Below, piece by piece: positions 25,664 to 38,700 of a DNA stretch of 64,000 nucleotides. The position numbers and the translations under genes were made by a program. Origin of the DNA: Colius striatus (taxonomy: Eukaryota; Chordata; Aves; Coliiformes; Coliidae). The stretch is taken from the NCBI RefSeq assembly GCF_028858725.1, contig NC_084790.1:84214506-84278505 (forward strand), given 5' to 3'. The first letter of the stretch is position 1, and every line of letters starts with the position of its first letter. Under the pieces are notes generated by a model. The model was not told the origin of the DNA. It searched no databases and saw only the letters and a list, made by a program, of their open reading frames with translations.

Positions 25664-26235
25664 TCAGCTGGTGAGAGAGTCGCAGTTCCCAGGAGCACAA
25701 GTCATCCAACTTTTTTAAAGGCTTGTTTACTGTCACTGCTTAGATGTATCTAACTAGAAAGTCACCTAGAGCTCAGCTGTGCCTGCTTCGAAGTGTTGGG
25801 TGGTGGTGATGGTGTCCTTCCTCCAGAGGTTGCGTAAGGCAGGGTTGCATAGCTTGTTTATCCCCTCCCCAGCCCAAAGCACATTAAGAGGAAGAAGTCA
25901 CAGCTTAGGATTTCATTGCATTTGTGAAAGACATGAATTCAGCAGAAAAAACAACAACAAACAAACAAATGATAGGATCCCCTTTACAACATCTTCCCTG
26001 ACCTCCTCAGGTCGGGAGGAAGAGACATGGCTACTTCACAAAGCTTCACTGTCTTAAAGGAAGCTGAAACATGAAAATACTAGAAACTCACCAGAGTCCA
26101 CGCACCTGCCCCACTGTCCAGGGTGGCAGGGGTGGTGGTCTAGAGCGTTTAAGTGCTTGTTTTTTTCCTTTAATTAAACTCCCCTTTGTTTTTACATTAT
26201 TGCTGTGTTTTACAATAAAAAACAACATTCAGAAA
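25634..26235 (+). other. Possible terminal exon and 3' UTR of the plus-strand gene
   Basis: Good acceptor (CATTCCTTCTGATTTACAG). In phase 0 it reads LPRKAHAST then TGA at 25661-25663. AATAAA lies at 26214-26219. A donor-like CTG|GTGAGA at about 25670 could instead make it internal. If right, its 3' end overlaps or abuts the PIAS2 3' UTR. Confidence 0.3.
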
Positions 26236-26521
26236 ACCTAACCAGCAGCAAAAAGTCAATTCCCCAAGAACAAGGCCAAAGCATTATCTGAAGAGGCATT
26301 TTCTCTACTGGCTATTTAAAGAAAAAACCCACAACCCCTAGAACAAGAGAGAAACAAAATCCAGCCCCATCTATCCCCTGTCTCTAGTGTAGATGATTTT
26401 ACATCACTCTCCAGAAAGGCAAATCCTTGCAATAAATATCAGCGTTAACATTCCGAGATGGCAAAGTTCCAGAGAGACAAAAAGCTGTGTGGGGTGTCCC
26501 TGGGAGCGAGTCCCTGCACTC

Positions 26522-26704
26522 TCAGTCCAGGGAGATGATGTCGGGAGCGCTGCCGCTGCTGGTTATGACGCCCGTCTCGGCCCTGCCCGAGGAGCTAACG
26601 TGCGTGCTGCTCTCGTCGTGGCTGGTAGAGGTGATGATGGTGCCAGGCGTGCTGCTGCTTGTTAAGGTTGAGGTGAGACTATCCAAAAACATAGGAGGAC
26701 AGTA
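26522..26704 (-). CDS. PIAS2: PIAS2 exon 14: C-terminal coding part and stop
   Basis: Begins [20 protein letters not shown], continues through a Ser/Thr-rich stretch and ends APDIISLD then TGA. Exon start is set by GTTTCAAGCAG. The 3' UTR must run to lower coordinates. ATTAAA on the minus strand at 26174-26169 is a possible poly(A) signal, giving roughly 350 nt. Confidence 0.95.
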   Translation of the reverse strand, partial: YCPPMFLDSLTSTLTSSSTPGTIITSTSHDESSTHVSSSGRAETGVITSSGSAPDIISLD

Positions 26705-29700
26705 CTGCTTGAAACAAACAATGAAGAATGAAGAGACTAACCGCACAAGGGAAATGTATGCTCTGAAGATACATCTTCCCTACAACAAGCACAAACCACG
26801 TCATTAGCAGAACCTCGTTAACACACACATCGCAGGAACCTGAGTTCTGCTGGCTGGCAAGTACACAAGCAGAGGTGGCAGCCACAAGCCCTTTGCCCCC
26901 ATCCTCCCCAGTGTTATCTAATGTTTAGTAGCACATGGATAAACACTGCTGTGACCACACAATCACAAAAACACATGAGCCTCTGGAGAACATTCATCGC
27001 CTGCAGCTACTGGGCACAAGCACAGGTGGCAAAGAAGCCAGTGGCATCCTGGGGGTTATTAAGAAAAGAGTGTCCAGCAGGTCAAGGGAAGTTCTCCTCA
27101 CCCTCTGCCCTGCTGAGGCCTCAGCTGGAGTCATGTGTCCAGTGCACAAGAGGAACAGGTACTGCTGGGGAAAGGTCAGCACAGGGCTACTGAGATGTTG
27201 AGGTGACTGAACATCTGACTACATAAGGCTGTGGGATCTGGAGAAGAGAAGGCTGAGGGGAGACCTTATCAATGAGAAATCCCTAAAGGGTGGGTATTGA
27301 GAGGATGGGGCCAGTCTTTGTTCTGTGGTGGCCAGTGACAGGACAAGGGCTAACAGACACAGGCTAGAACACAAACAATTCCACTTAAACATAAGGAAAA
27401 AACACTTTACTGAAGGGCCCAGGATGCCCAGGGAGGGTGTGGAGGCTCCTTCTTGGGAGGTTTCCAACCCCACCTGGACACGTTCCTGTTCCCCTGATTG
27501 AGGGGAATCTGCTTGAGCAGGGGCTGGATGAGCTCTGGAGATCCCATCCGACCCCCACCATTCAGGGATTCTGCAATTTTAGGCTCCTTTCATCATGAAA
27601 GGTGGCAGGATAATTTCTGCTACTGGAGTGGAGGTTGGAATGATTTCATCTCCCCTCAAGATGCTCCTTCAGAGTGTATCCCTGCAGTGATACCTGTCTG
27701 GGGGGGCCCTCAACATTTTTAGCACTGACAAATGGGCTGGAAACCTGTGTATTCTAATCTCAATCCCCCACATTTCAAGGCTGGAGTCTGCCTGTGTAAG
27801 AATCTAGTTACAGCAAGACATTCTCCCTAACTGTGTAAGTTTCCAGGGAAGGAAAAGCACTGCCTAGTTACTTTTTACCTACAAAACTTCCCTGTAATCC
27901 AAAGCCAGTGGGGTTTAGGTGTTACCTGCTGGGATTTACTACAAAGTGTTCAGCCATGTGCCCACCAAATTGTTTGACATAAACTGTCTTCATTAATCTC
28001 TTGCTAATATCAAAAACTGCTAAGCCTCTCTCCATCATTTTTTAACAATCACAGAGCACAGGTGAGGTGCCTGAGGACAGGAGAAAGGCCAATGTCACTC
28101 CAGTCTGCAAAAAGGGCAGGAAGGACGACCCAGGAAACTGCAGGCCACCTCCATCCCTGGAAAAGTGACGGAACATCTCATCCTGAATGGTATCACTGAA
28201 CATAGGAAGGATAAGATGGTTATCAGGGGGAGTCAACATGGCTTCATCAAGGGGAAATCCTGTTTGACCATCCTGATATCCTTCTCTGAGTGCATAACCG
28301 GCTGGCTAGATGAGGGAAGAGCAGTGGATGTCATCTACCTTGACTCCAGCAAGGCTTTTGACACTGTCTCCCACAACATCCTCATCAGAAAGCTCAGGCA
28401 GTGTGGCTTGGATGAGTGGACAGTGAGGTGGATCGAGAGCTGGCTGAATGACAGAGCCCAGAGGGTGGTGATCAGTGGCACAGAGTCAAGTTGGAGGCCT
28501 GTGGAGTTCTGGGGCCAGTCTTATTGAACATCTTCATCAATGACCTGGATGAGGGGACAGAGTGTACCCTCAGCAAGTTCCCTGATGGCACCAAACTGGG
28601 AGGACCGGCTGATTCCCCAGAGGCTGTGCTGCCATTCAGCGGGATCTCAACTGGCTTGAGAGTTGGGCAGAGGGGAACCTCCTGAGGTTCAACAAGTGCA
28701 AAGTTCTGCATCTGGGAAGGAACAGCCCCATGCACCAGTACAGGCTGTGGGTTGAACTGCTGGAGAGCAGCTCTGCAGAGAGAGACCTGGGAGTCCTGAT
28801 TGATAATAAACTAAATATGAGCCAGCAATGTGCCCTCATGGCCAAGAAACAAATGGCATCCTGGGATGCATCAAGAAGAGTGTGGGCAGCAGGTCAAAGG
28901 AGGTTCTTCTCCCTCTCTACTCTGCCCTGCTGAGGCCTCATCTGGAATCCTGTGTCCAGTTTTGGGCTCCTCAGCTCAAGGGGGACAGGGAACTGCTGGA
29001 GAGAGGCCAGTGCAGGGCCACCAAGATGATCAGGGGACTGGAGCATCTTTCATACAAGGAAAGGCTGTGGGACCTGGGGCTGTTTAGTCTGGAGGAGACT
29101 GAGGGGGGATCTTATTAACATTTATAAATATCTAAAAGGTGGGTGTCAGAAGGTTGGGGCAGCACTTTTTTCTGTTGTATCTAGCAACAGGACAAGGCGT
29201 GATGGGATGAAGCTGGAACACAAAAAGTTCCACTTAGACATAAGAAAAAAACTCTGTCACTGTGAGGTGAGGGAGCCCTGGCACAGGCTGTCCAGAGGGG
29301 TTGTGGAGTCTCCTTCCTTGGAGGTCTGCAAGACCCACCTGGACACGTTCCTGTGCGACCTGATCTAGGTGACCCTGCTCCTGCAGGGGGGTTGGACTGG
29401 ATGATCTCTAAAGGTCCCTTCCAACCCCTACCATTCTGTGGTTCTATGAAAACCAACAGACAGAACAGTATATTTACAGAGCTTAATCTGACTTAATCTA
29501 TGCAGTATGAGCAAAGAGGATGAAGTATATGGTGGCTGTATTCAGGTTATCTGCTTAAGAAAGGCAAACAAAGGGCCAGGAGGGCCTGGATTTCTCCTAG
29601 TGAGCCTGAACTGAACCCTCCCCGTTCATGTACCCTTGCAGCCACCTCTTAGGAGAACAGATTTACCTGGTCTGTGGTTAGGTCTAAGCAAACATGGTGT

Positions 29701-32700
29701 GGATGACAACAGGACCCAAAAAATAGTCTCAAAAATTAACCCCCAAGCAGTTCAGAAACATACCTGTGAATCGACTGGGATTAGTGAAAGGAAATCCAGA
29801 CCTAGAAAGAAGAGAAGGACAATAAATGGACACATCTTTCTTCTATTCACACACAACAAATTTAAAGGAACTTTGTGGTTGTGGGACAGGTGTTTGCCAT
29901 TGTTACAGAGTTTCTAAATGGAATATATCACTGTGACACCACTCTCAACAACTACTTCAGGCAGCAGCAAAACGAGTTATCTAGTACAAGTGGCTCTTGA
30001 GGAATGAGAATGATGCAATGACTTTATTATTCACTGGGTATTGCAGGGTGGGTCAATGCGGTTGCTTAGATGGAGGTTGCCATTTGGAGCTGTTGGTTCA
30101 TAATGCAAGTTTCACTGCATATTGTACCTGACTTTGGCCAAACTGGGACATGAAGAGTGTGTCATCACATTAAGGATGCTGGAATGAAGTAAAGGCACAA
30201 CATGCACAAGTCCAAAAACAAGCAGCAGGTCTCTTCCTCCACCCACGGGCAGCCAATAAGGAAACATTTCTAATATCATCCCCGTTTTGTGTCTAGACAA
30301 ATAGAAGGAATGAAGAAGAGGAAACTACAAGTAGTTCAAGGTATATCCTCCAAGAGCAGTGACAATTAGCATGTGTCTCATGCACCATTAGTGTAAGCAT
30401 TAAGGGCAAGATACTGGAAAAGATTATTAGACCAATGAGAAATTGCAGCCTTTTGTTTTGTTTCTCAATATTGGCCTTGTGTTTGCTATGTCAACAGAAA
30501 AAAAATGGTGGAACTTCCTCCCTCCATCTTCCCTCACCTCCAAATCTGTTCTGGCCAGCAGCATCTCTCCTCCTCTTCTCTGTTAGAGAAAAATTTTGAA
30601 GGAGATGTAAGCTCATGTGCTTTGATAGAATTGTCAGCTTTTGTTACAGAACTTCAGTTGATTTGAGATGGAGAACAGCTCCGAGACTTCCACTCTCTGG
30701 GCTTACTCTCCTGTCCAATTTGGGAAGGCAACTTCTGATTTCTTAACGAGGGAGATGCAGAGGGAGGGAGCAGCAAGGGAACCAAAATGGACAGAGGAAT
30801 AAGGGGAATGATATCTGCCCCATTGCCAAACTGGTGCTGAAAGAAGAGGAAAAAACCCAGAGATGTGGCAGGGGAGAAATGGACACAGGCAATGGAGGGA
30901 GAGGGGACAGGGAAGTACAGGAGGCCCACATGACACCTGTCACCACAAGTCACCATTTCCTGAGCTTCGGGTTCATTACAGCTTGGCAAAGAGACCCCCC
31001 CAAGCCCCTGTACGCAGTGTTCTTGTCACGGAGCCAGGATAGAAAACAATCAGTATCCCCACCTTGCGTCTGATACTTAGCAGCAGTGTTGAAGAATACA
31101 TCATAGGCATTTAGGGGATGTCTAGGTAAAGAAAGTCAATAGAGGTCAGCTTACATATTGTAGCTCACCTTAACCTTTTTCATACAGTCTAGACAAGAGT
31201 CCCACCAGAATCAGGGAGCAGAACATCTCTACCTCTAGGGTCGGGATCAGGGAGCACCGTCACGCCTCTAGAGCTTAAATAAGCAGCTACTGGCCCTGGC
31301 AGCTACAAAAGGTGACAAGGAGGTGTCTGCTCCCAGCCTGACTACAGCATTCCTGGCTGCTGTGTCCAAGTGCCAATCTGCACCCCAGAAGGAAGGTGTT
31401 TCACATCGCTGTCACGAAGTGCAGCCTGAAACTGGGGAACACAGCCTGTGCTGGACTTGTCTACACCATCACCTCAGGACAAGACTGCACAGTGTCCTGT
31501 TCCATTCAAAAACAGAACCAAAACAACCACAGAAACTTCACCCACTTATTTACCCACCCCACATATTAATAAATACAGGTGAAAAGCAGCCACCACCTAC
31601 CTGGCAAGTCGGATGAAATACTGGATATCGGTGGGTGATGGAATGGCACTGGGTAGTCTGTTAACGAAGGGGGAACAGCAGCAGCGTCAACCGTTGTCAC
31701 ACTCGGCACTCTGACAGTGGATGGCTGATACATGAGCACCCTGTTTCGAACAGCAGGGGAAATTACAAACAACCTGGCCGTTAGTGAGGTAGGGAAGGGG
31801 AGTGACGCACCGCCGTGTGCTCTCAGTCACAACGTCACTGCGGTGCAGCTGCCCCCTACACAGCATCCCACCCAGACCTCCTTTCATAACAGCCATCATA
31901 ATGACATGGCTTTATCTTGTCTCTCAACAGCAGCTGTGGCATAAGAGCAAGCTGGCATTGAAACAAAGCACGGTGCTCGAGTCAGTTGGCAGAGTCTACA
32001 ACTCAAACGCCAATTGTTTCTGTGGATGTGCAGGTTGCTGGAGCTGGGAGGAGAGCCCTCACTTCCACTTCTCCACATCAACAAGCACCAGGAGCATGAC
32101 TGCCCCTTATTCAGCCCCCCTGAGCACAGACCACACATGCAGGAGTTAAATGTCAAAGCCAGCTTTACCCACAGCCCAAGCCTGAGCTAAGTTTCACTCT
32201 TCACCAGCTTGCAACTAGTCCAAACTCTTCTGCAGCCTTTGGCCTTGTTACTTCACAGCACCATTAAAGCCAACACTAGACATACACACACATGATAAAA
32301 CACTTCATAAACTCCAGGTCAGGTGGAAACACCCAAAACCCTGCTCACAGCTCCAAGCCCACCAGCTGTGACTGTTGGCCACTCACAGCTTCCTCTCCAG
32401 GCTGCTGCTTTGATGCTTTTTTAAAACGCTACTTCTGACTTCAGACCTTCCCATCTCAATCACCTTACATTTCAGCCTACCTTGCTTCTGCCTACAGGGA
32501 GACACCCCATGGTTTTACCAAAGTGAGGTGGAAATTATTCCAGAAGAAGCCATCCCGCAAAAGCCTGGCTTCCACTTGAAGGATGAAAACACACCATTTC
32601 TATACACAGTAAGGAAAACACATCAGCCACGACAGGCAAGAAAACTTAGTCCTTCTAGAGTTATAGTTGCAGGTAGGTATCTCAGTCACAAAGGAGCACA

Positions 32701-35700
32701 GAAGGAAATCTTGGTGCCTCTGGAAACTCTATTAAGATATGTAAGAAAAAAGCTACAAATGCAAGAAAGTCTCTTGCAGGACTCCTGCAATTCTCACAAA
32801 AAGCCAACAGCATTTCAGGATCGCTGCTGAAAGCTGTTGAAGATGACCAGCTCCTTGGCTCAAAGACACTCCTGGGGACTAGAGACATGGGACACATACT
32901 CCTTACTTCAAGAGCCAGCAAAACAGTTAGGAGTTCGACTATTATTTTAGTACAAGACATAAGCCACTACACAGTGACAAACACCTCACACACAAAGCAG
33001 CACTAAGCAGCTGTTACTAAAAGCACTTGGGATTGCAGTGACTCCTGTCCAGCCCAACCAGTGCCCCTCTCTTCCTGCACCCTACACGGCAAGAGCAAGA
33101 ACCTCCTGGAAGCCACAAACAGTAACTGCATCCAGACAGACAGAAGAGATAACAGGAAAAGAGCTGGTGAAGCCCACTGCTGAAGTCAAGGATGACTGTG
33201 AAGATAAGCAGTTGAATGAGGACTTGTGTCATTAGTTGAGCAGGACTGACCGACAATCCCAGCCGACAAAAGTGTCCAAGACATTCTATAGTTTAACAGA
33301 GAGGAAGGAAAAGCTTGTCCTGACTCCTCCTTCCAAGACTGACAGGATGGATGGAATTCACAATACAGACTATTTTCCTGAGCACCAGAGCAGGTCAGAT
33401 AAAGGGTGTTAGCAGTGACAGAAAAGCCTTTCAAGATGGCACTAACTTCACAAGAGTGCATAAAGCTCCTCAACTTGACACAATCTGCTTTCTCAAGAGA
33501 ATCCTGGCCCTTAGCTTAACCAACTTCCTTCTCTACAGAGAAATTGCACAGCAACAGTCAGTGCAAGTCTTTAGTGAGATGTAAAACTATTTAATAGTAC
33601 TTTGCCTGTACAAAGGTACTGTGTATCAATACAACCTTCTGCAAGGAGAGGCCTAGAAATTCTCCTCTGGAGGTGTGGAGCTGGATCCCAAAGACAGATG
33701 ACAAGTCCGTGTGTCTACACATCAGTTTATCTGAGACATTACAGAGTAAGAACCAACTTTAAAATTGACAAACCCTTTGTTTGGGCTTCCTTGCGTTTCA
33801 GACATAAATATGCACTTCCTTTCGTCAGCAGGATCTTCCTCTTCATCAGAAGAGCTTTCTACTGTCAAGTCAATAACGTCAACTTTCTTCTTGTTTGCCT
33901 CACTGGCCACGGTCACAGAACACAGTTTGCTAACAACACTGGAACCTAAACAAGAAAAGAAAGTCTTTTTAAAAGGCTGTTGACACCAGCAGCTTCTATT
34001 TCCAACAGAAGCAGGAACTGAAATCCTGGTTTAGCTCATCTTCCTTCCCACTCCAGGGAATGTTACGGCCCAGGAGCTGTTTTGTTATTATTCTGTATCA
34101 TGTTGGGAGTATTAAAGACAAATTTTAATCTTCACATACCCATTTAAGGGCCTATAACAAGAGCAACCTTTCATTTTATCAACAGCTATTACAAAAAAAG
34201 CAAAGCCTGAGCCCCAAAATGTACGCTTTGAGATATAACCCCTTTCTTTTTCACTTAAAGAAGGTTAGAACTATTAAGCCCCACCCCCCCAAAACTCCAA
34301 GCTACAACTAAGTCTCCCAGGACTTTGCAACCACTACCCCAATGTATGTACTTTCTATCTTGGTGCACTGTGGACTTGAGACTTCCACGGCTTCTTTCTT
34401 TGGCCTCATGGGGCACCAGGAGCCATCTTCTTGGAATTTGATCTCATCCACATCAGAACATTCGTTAAGGATTTCCATAAAGAGCCTGAAAGAAAGAAAG
34501 TTGAGAAGTTTCACTTTTGATTCCAAGTGAAGAGACATAGTTGTAAAGCTAAATACAATAACCTTCAACCCATTGCATAAACTCTCTCCCTAGTTCATCC
34601 TGCTGGGAAGGCCTGTAGTGACAGGCTCAAGGAGCATACCCATATCCCACTCCAGTGGGATACAATTCTTCCACACAGAAGCAGAAGTCAGACTTTGAAT
34701 CAAGGTTGCTATTTGTTTATGAGTTAAAAGTTTAAAATTAATAGCTTCAGAGTCAGGTTATGTAAAAGTCATGTAAAACTTGTCCTTAGATGTTACATTT
34801 GGATTTCTACAGAGGAAACAGACTGAGGCTCGAGATATGGATAATGCAGTTAGGAGATAAAACTTCTGCAGTTTGTTACACAGGAAAAGAAACAGTCTAA
34901 GGATTCCTCCAAGCCTAAAGCATTTTGACAAAGAAAACAGTAAGAAATGGCTAAACCTAAAGTCACAAAAGTAGCTGACAAATACATCATGAGAACTCTT
35001 AAGTAACCTGTAAACACAGTCTCTTACCCATCTAATATTAGGCTCTCATAAGCTGCTTTTTTGTCACAGACAGGGCAGATCCAGGTGGGCTTCTTTTCAT
35101 TCATTTGAAGGTAAAGAGCAGCATCAAAACATTGCAGGTGTGTGCAAGTAACAGCCCGGCAGGGGATTGTCAGTCTCATTTTTCCCAGCTGCAGGAGATG
35201 CATTTGAAGAGTGTTAGAACAGATGAAAGAGAAGGAGGCCTGGGATGGCAAACAATGCAATCAGAGGCAGTCAGTGAAGTAACTGTCTCTTCTCACTACA
35301 GAGTTTCCCAGAGCCAAGGTCACTGCAGACAAATCCACCCTTATCAGAGCCTGTACTGTGCGTTTGAAGGAACAATGAAGCCATCTTCAAAGTCTTCACT
35401 GGGTTGAAAACAGTCAGAAACATTTCTAATGGCCCTGCATTAATATTATTCCTAGGACCTTATTTTTATTGGAAGACCTACTGAAGCAACTAGCTTTATC
35501 ATCTTCTTAGACAAATGTGTCAAAGGTTTTGGTGAGCTCCAGTTACGCTGGACTCGGAAAAACAAAGATCCAGAGTTGTATTTAGCACTGTAACCTTTAA
35601 TTCTTCTGTCATCCTGCCCAATTACTCTCAACACCTCCATATACAAGATTACTCCTTCTAAAAGTTTCCCATTACACACAAGTAGCAGCTTGATGCCATT

Positions 35701-38700
35701 AACATTACAACTGAGGCAGTCATAGTTCCAAACCATAGCTGGTTGTGTGCTGCTACAAATCAGGGCCTAGGAGATACACTTCTCTCCCCAACTATTTGAT
35801 ATTAATAAGTATATAACAGAACCCAGTGAAGTTTCTAAAAGCAGCCTGACACAGCATTACAGAGGAAAGCACAAGTCTGCACATAGTCATTTCCAGCCAT
35901 ACTTACAGGACACATCAGAGACACCCGCAAGCTGGTTGTGGCAATCTCACTGTCAGGATCTGCTGTCAGTTTTTCTTTAACTATTGAAAAGGAATTAAGA
36001 ACTTAAACACAGACATCACTTTAAATAATCTGTATTTCAAAGGTATGTGTTGCACATTTACAGTTATTTTGAAAGATTAATCAGCTAGGAAACTAGTTCA
36101 GAGAACTATCAAACAACAGTATTTTCACTGTTTATAAGCAACTGGCAAACACTCTGCATCACAAGATTGCTTGATGTGCAGCAGGTGTGCTAACAGCCAC
36201 AAGGGTTGGTAGAGCCAACTCAACTGTAGGTGCAACAAGGTAAATAAAGCTGTCATCAGAGAGGGAGGTACAGAGACAAATCAGCATCACATGCAAGTGA
36301 GGAAAGTTTAGGACATCTGCCTGCACCCACCACAGGAAATGATGCTCAGGGCATTCCCATAAGAGTGTTTTGGATGGGATCTCCATGTGTGCTCCCTACC
36401 AGCACAGGGATTCTCACTGAAAAAGGTGCAGGATGCCTCAGCAAAGGAAGGCTTTGATACTCTAGGGATGGTGTTTCTTTTCAAAATGCTGCAAATCCCC
36501 TCAGTATTATCAGTTCCAAAGAGCCACTAACCACCTTAAAAAAAGTAGAGAGAGGCAAATTGACTTACTTAGTGCTCTGGAATGATCAGGGTTTCTGATA
36601 CCTTTCATTTTTAGCCTCTGCAAAAGCATAGCTGAAGTGAGCTGACGAACGAGGTACACAGATATGGAGTAGTTCTACAAAGAGAGTTATTACAGATTTA
36701 GTGTTTGTTTCATACCATACTTCCACTGTGACAACAGATTATCATTTACACTAGCTGTAGCAACCAGTAAAAGCAAAAATGTGACGATTTTTAGCTTAAG
36801 TTACAAAAAACACTGACAGACAACTTCATGAGTGGGCAAGAGTCCAATACTCTGCCAGAATTCTCCTGCCAATGAAGTCCAACTGTTCTATTCCACAACC
36901 AAGAGGCATTTTGGGTCCTTTTCATGGAAAGATGACTTAGACTGGTGACACACCTTCTCGCACAGTCATTAAGAAACATCCCACATTTGTCTCCTAAATT
37001 TTCTGTACTTGGAATAGTGTGGTCAGCAGATCCAGGGCAGTGATTGTCCCCTGTGCTGGGCCCTGGGGAGGCTGCAGCTCAAGGGCTGTGTTCAGTGTTG
37101 GGCCTCTCACTCACTGACAGAGGGACACTGAGGAGCTGGAGCATGGCCAGAGCTGGGCAGCGGAGCTGGGGAAGGAGCTGGAGCACAAGGGTGCTGGGGA
37201 GGGGCTGAGGGAATGGGGGTGTTCAGAAGAGGAGGCCGAGGGGAGACCTTCTTGCTCTCAGCAGCTCCCTAACAGGAGGCTGTGACCAAGGGAGAGTTAA
37301 TCTCTAGTCCTGAGCTACATGGGACAGGACAAGAGGAAACAGCCTCAGGTTGCCCCAGAGCAGGTTTAGATTGGAGATGGGGAATAATTTCTTCACCCAA
37401 GGGCTGTCCAGCCCTGTCCCAGGCTGCCCAGGGCAGTGGTGCAGTCCCCATCCCTGGCTGGATCCCAAAGCCCTGTAGCTGTGGGGCTGAGGGACATGGG
37501 TCAGTGGTGGCTGTGGCAGTGCTGGGGGAACAGGTGGACTCTGTAAGCTTAAAAAGCTTTTCCAACCAAAACAATTCTGTGATTCTAAAATTTTAGTTAA
37601 GTGTATAAAAGCTTATACTCGAGTCTTCCTCTGAAACATGTGGTGTCTCTGGTCCATGGCTTTTGATTTTGAAGAAACAAGTAAAAAGCACATTGTGACT
37701 TGCAGAAAGCCTTCTGGATTCAATTATCAGAAGAATAAGTAGTCCTTGATTTACCAACAGCTCTAAAGGCTGCTGCAACAGCTATTTAAAGCTAGAAAGG
37801 ACTCAGAAATCCCTCAAATTTTCCCTTTCTTTCCTTAATAAATCCATTGGGGGATTTCTACAAGTCATTTAAGAGTCATTTTCAACTACGACCAATGACT
37901 GCAGGCACTAGAAAGCACCAGGTATCACATACCAATCACCACTCCCTCCCTCTCCTGCTACCTGAAGCCTGGCATGCTTTTCCCTCATTGCCCCTTTCCA
38001 TGAAGTTTAGAACTGCATTATGAAGAGGCTCCTGGTTCCCCCACAAGTTCTCCATGCTTCTCCTCATTGAGTCACTTCTCCCTCAAGTCACCCAAACCTC
38101 CAGAATACTCTTCAGTTTTAAGAAAACACTCACAGCTTAGATATCCTGCACTACACAGGCACACATCCCACACAAACATGATCCAACCAAGCATGTTTGA
38201 GCTCCATCAAGGCAGAAACAGCTGATACAAGCAGCCCTGACACCTCCCTAAAAAATCCTTCCCTGAAGCCTCCCATTTAAGAGCTTTCCCAGATGGAAAT
38301 ACCACCCCCTCTTTTGGTTTATTTGAAGCTACAGTTTTAAATCAATTCATGGGGAGTCCATTTCCATGTAAAAAAAAACCCAAAAGAAACCTCAAAAATT
38401 AAAGAGATAGAAATATCCATTAACCAGTTCTTCCTACAAAGAGTTGCTTTTGTAAAACTGCTTTAGTATTACTTGGTTATAAACTAGGGAAAAACCTCAT
38501 AAGCAAATGCACGTCTCCACCCCCACAGCCTTGGCACATCTGGTCTCTAAAAAACCTTCTCCAACAGACAGTTCCAGACACCAAGCAACATGCCTTATTT
38601 TTCATACCATCAGGCTACAAGGAAGAAAGTCGTTTTTCCTTTTGTCATTTTATCATGTCTGAACTGGTTTGTACTATTTGCATCCCAAAAAAAGATACTG

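Noticed and set aside
28165-28527. Reverse-transcriptase gene
   Set aside because: It is a remnant of a truncated CR1 with frame breaks, so it is annotated as a mobile element and not as a host gene.
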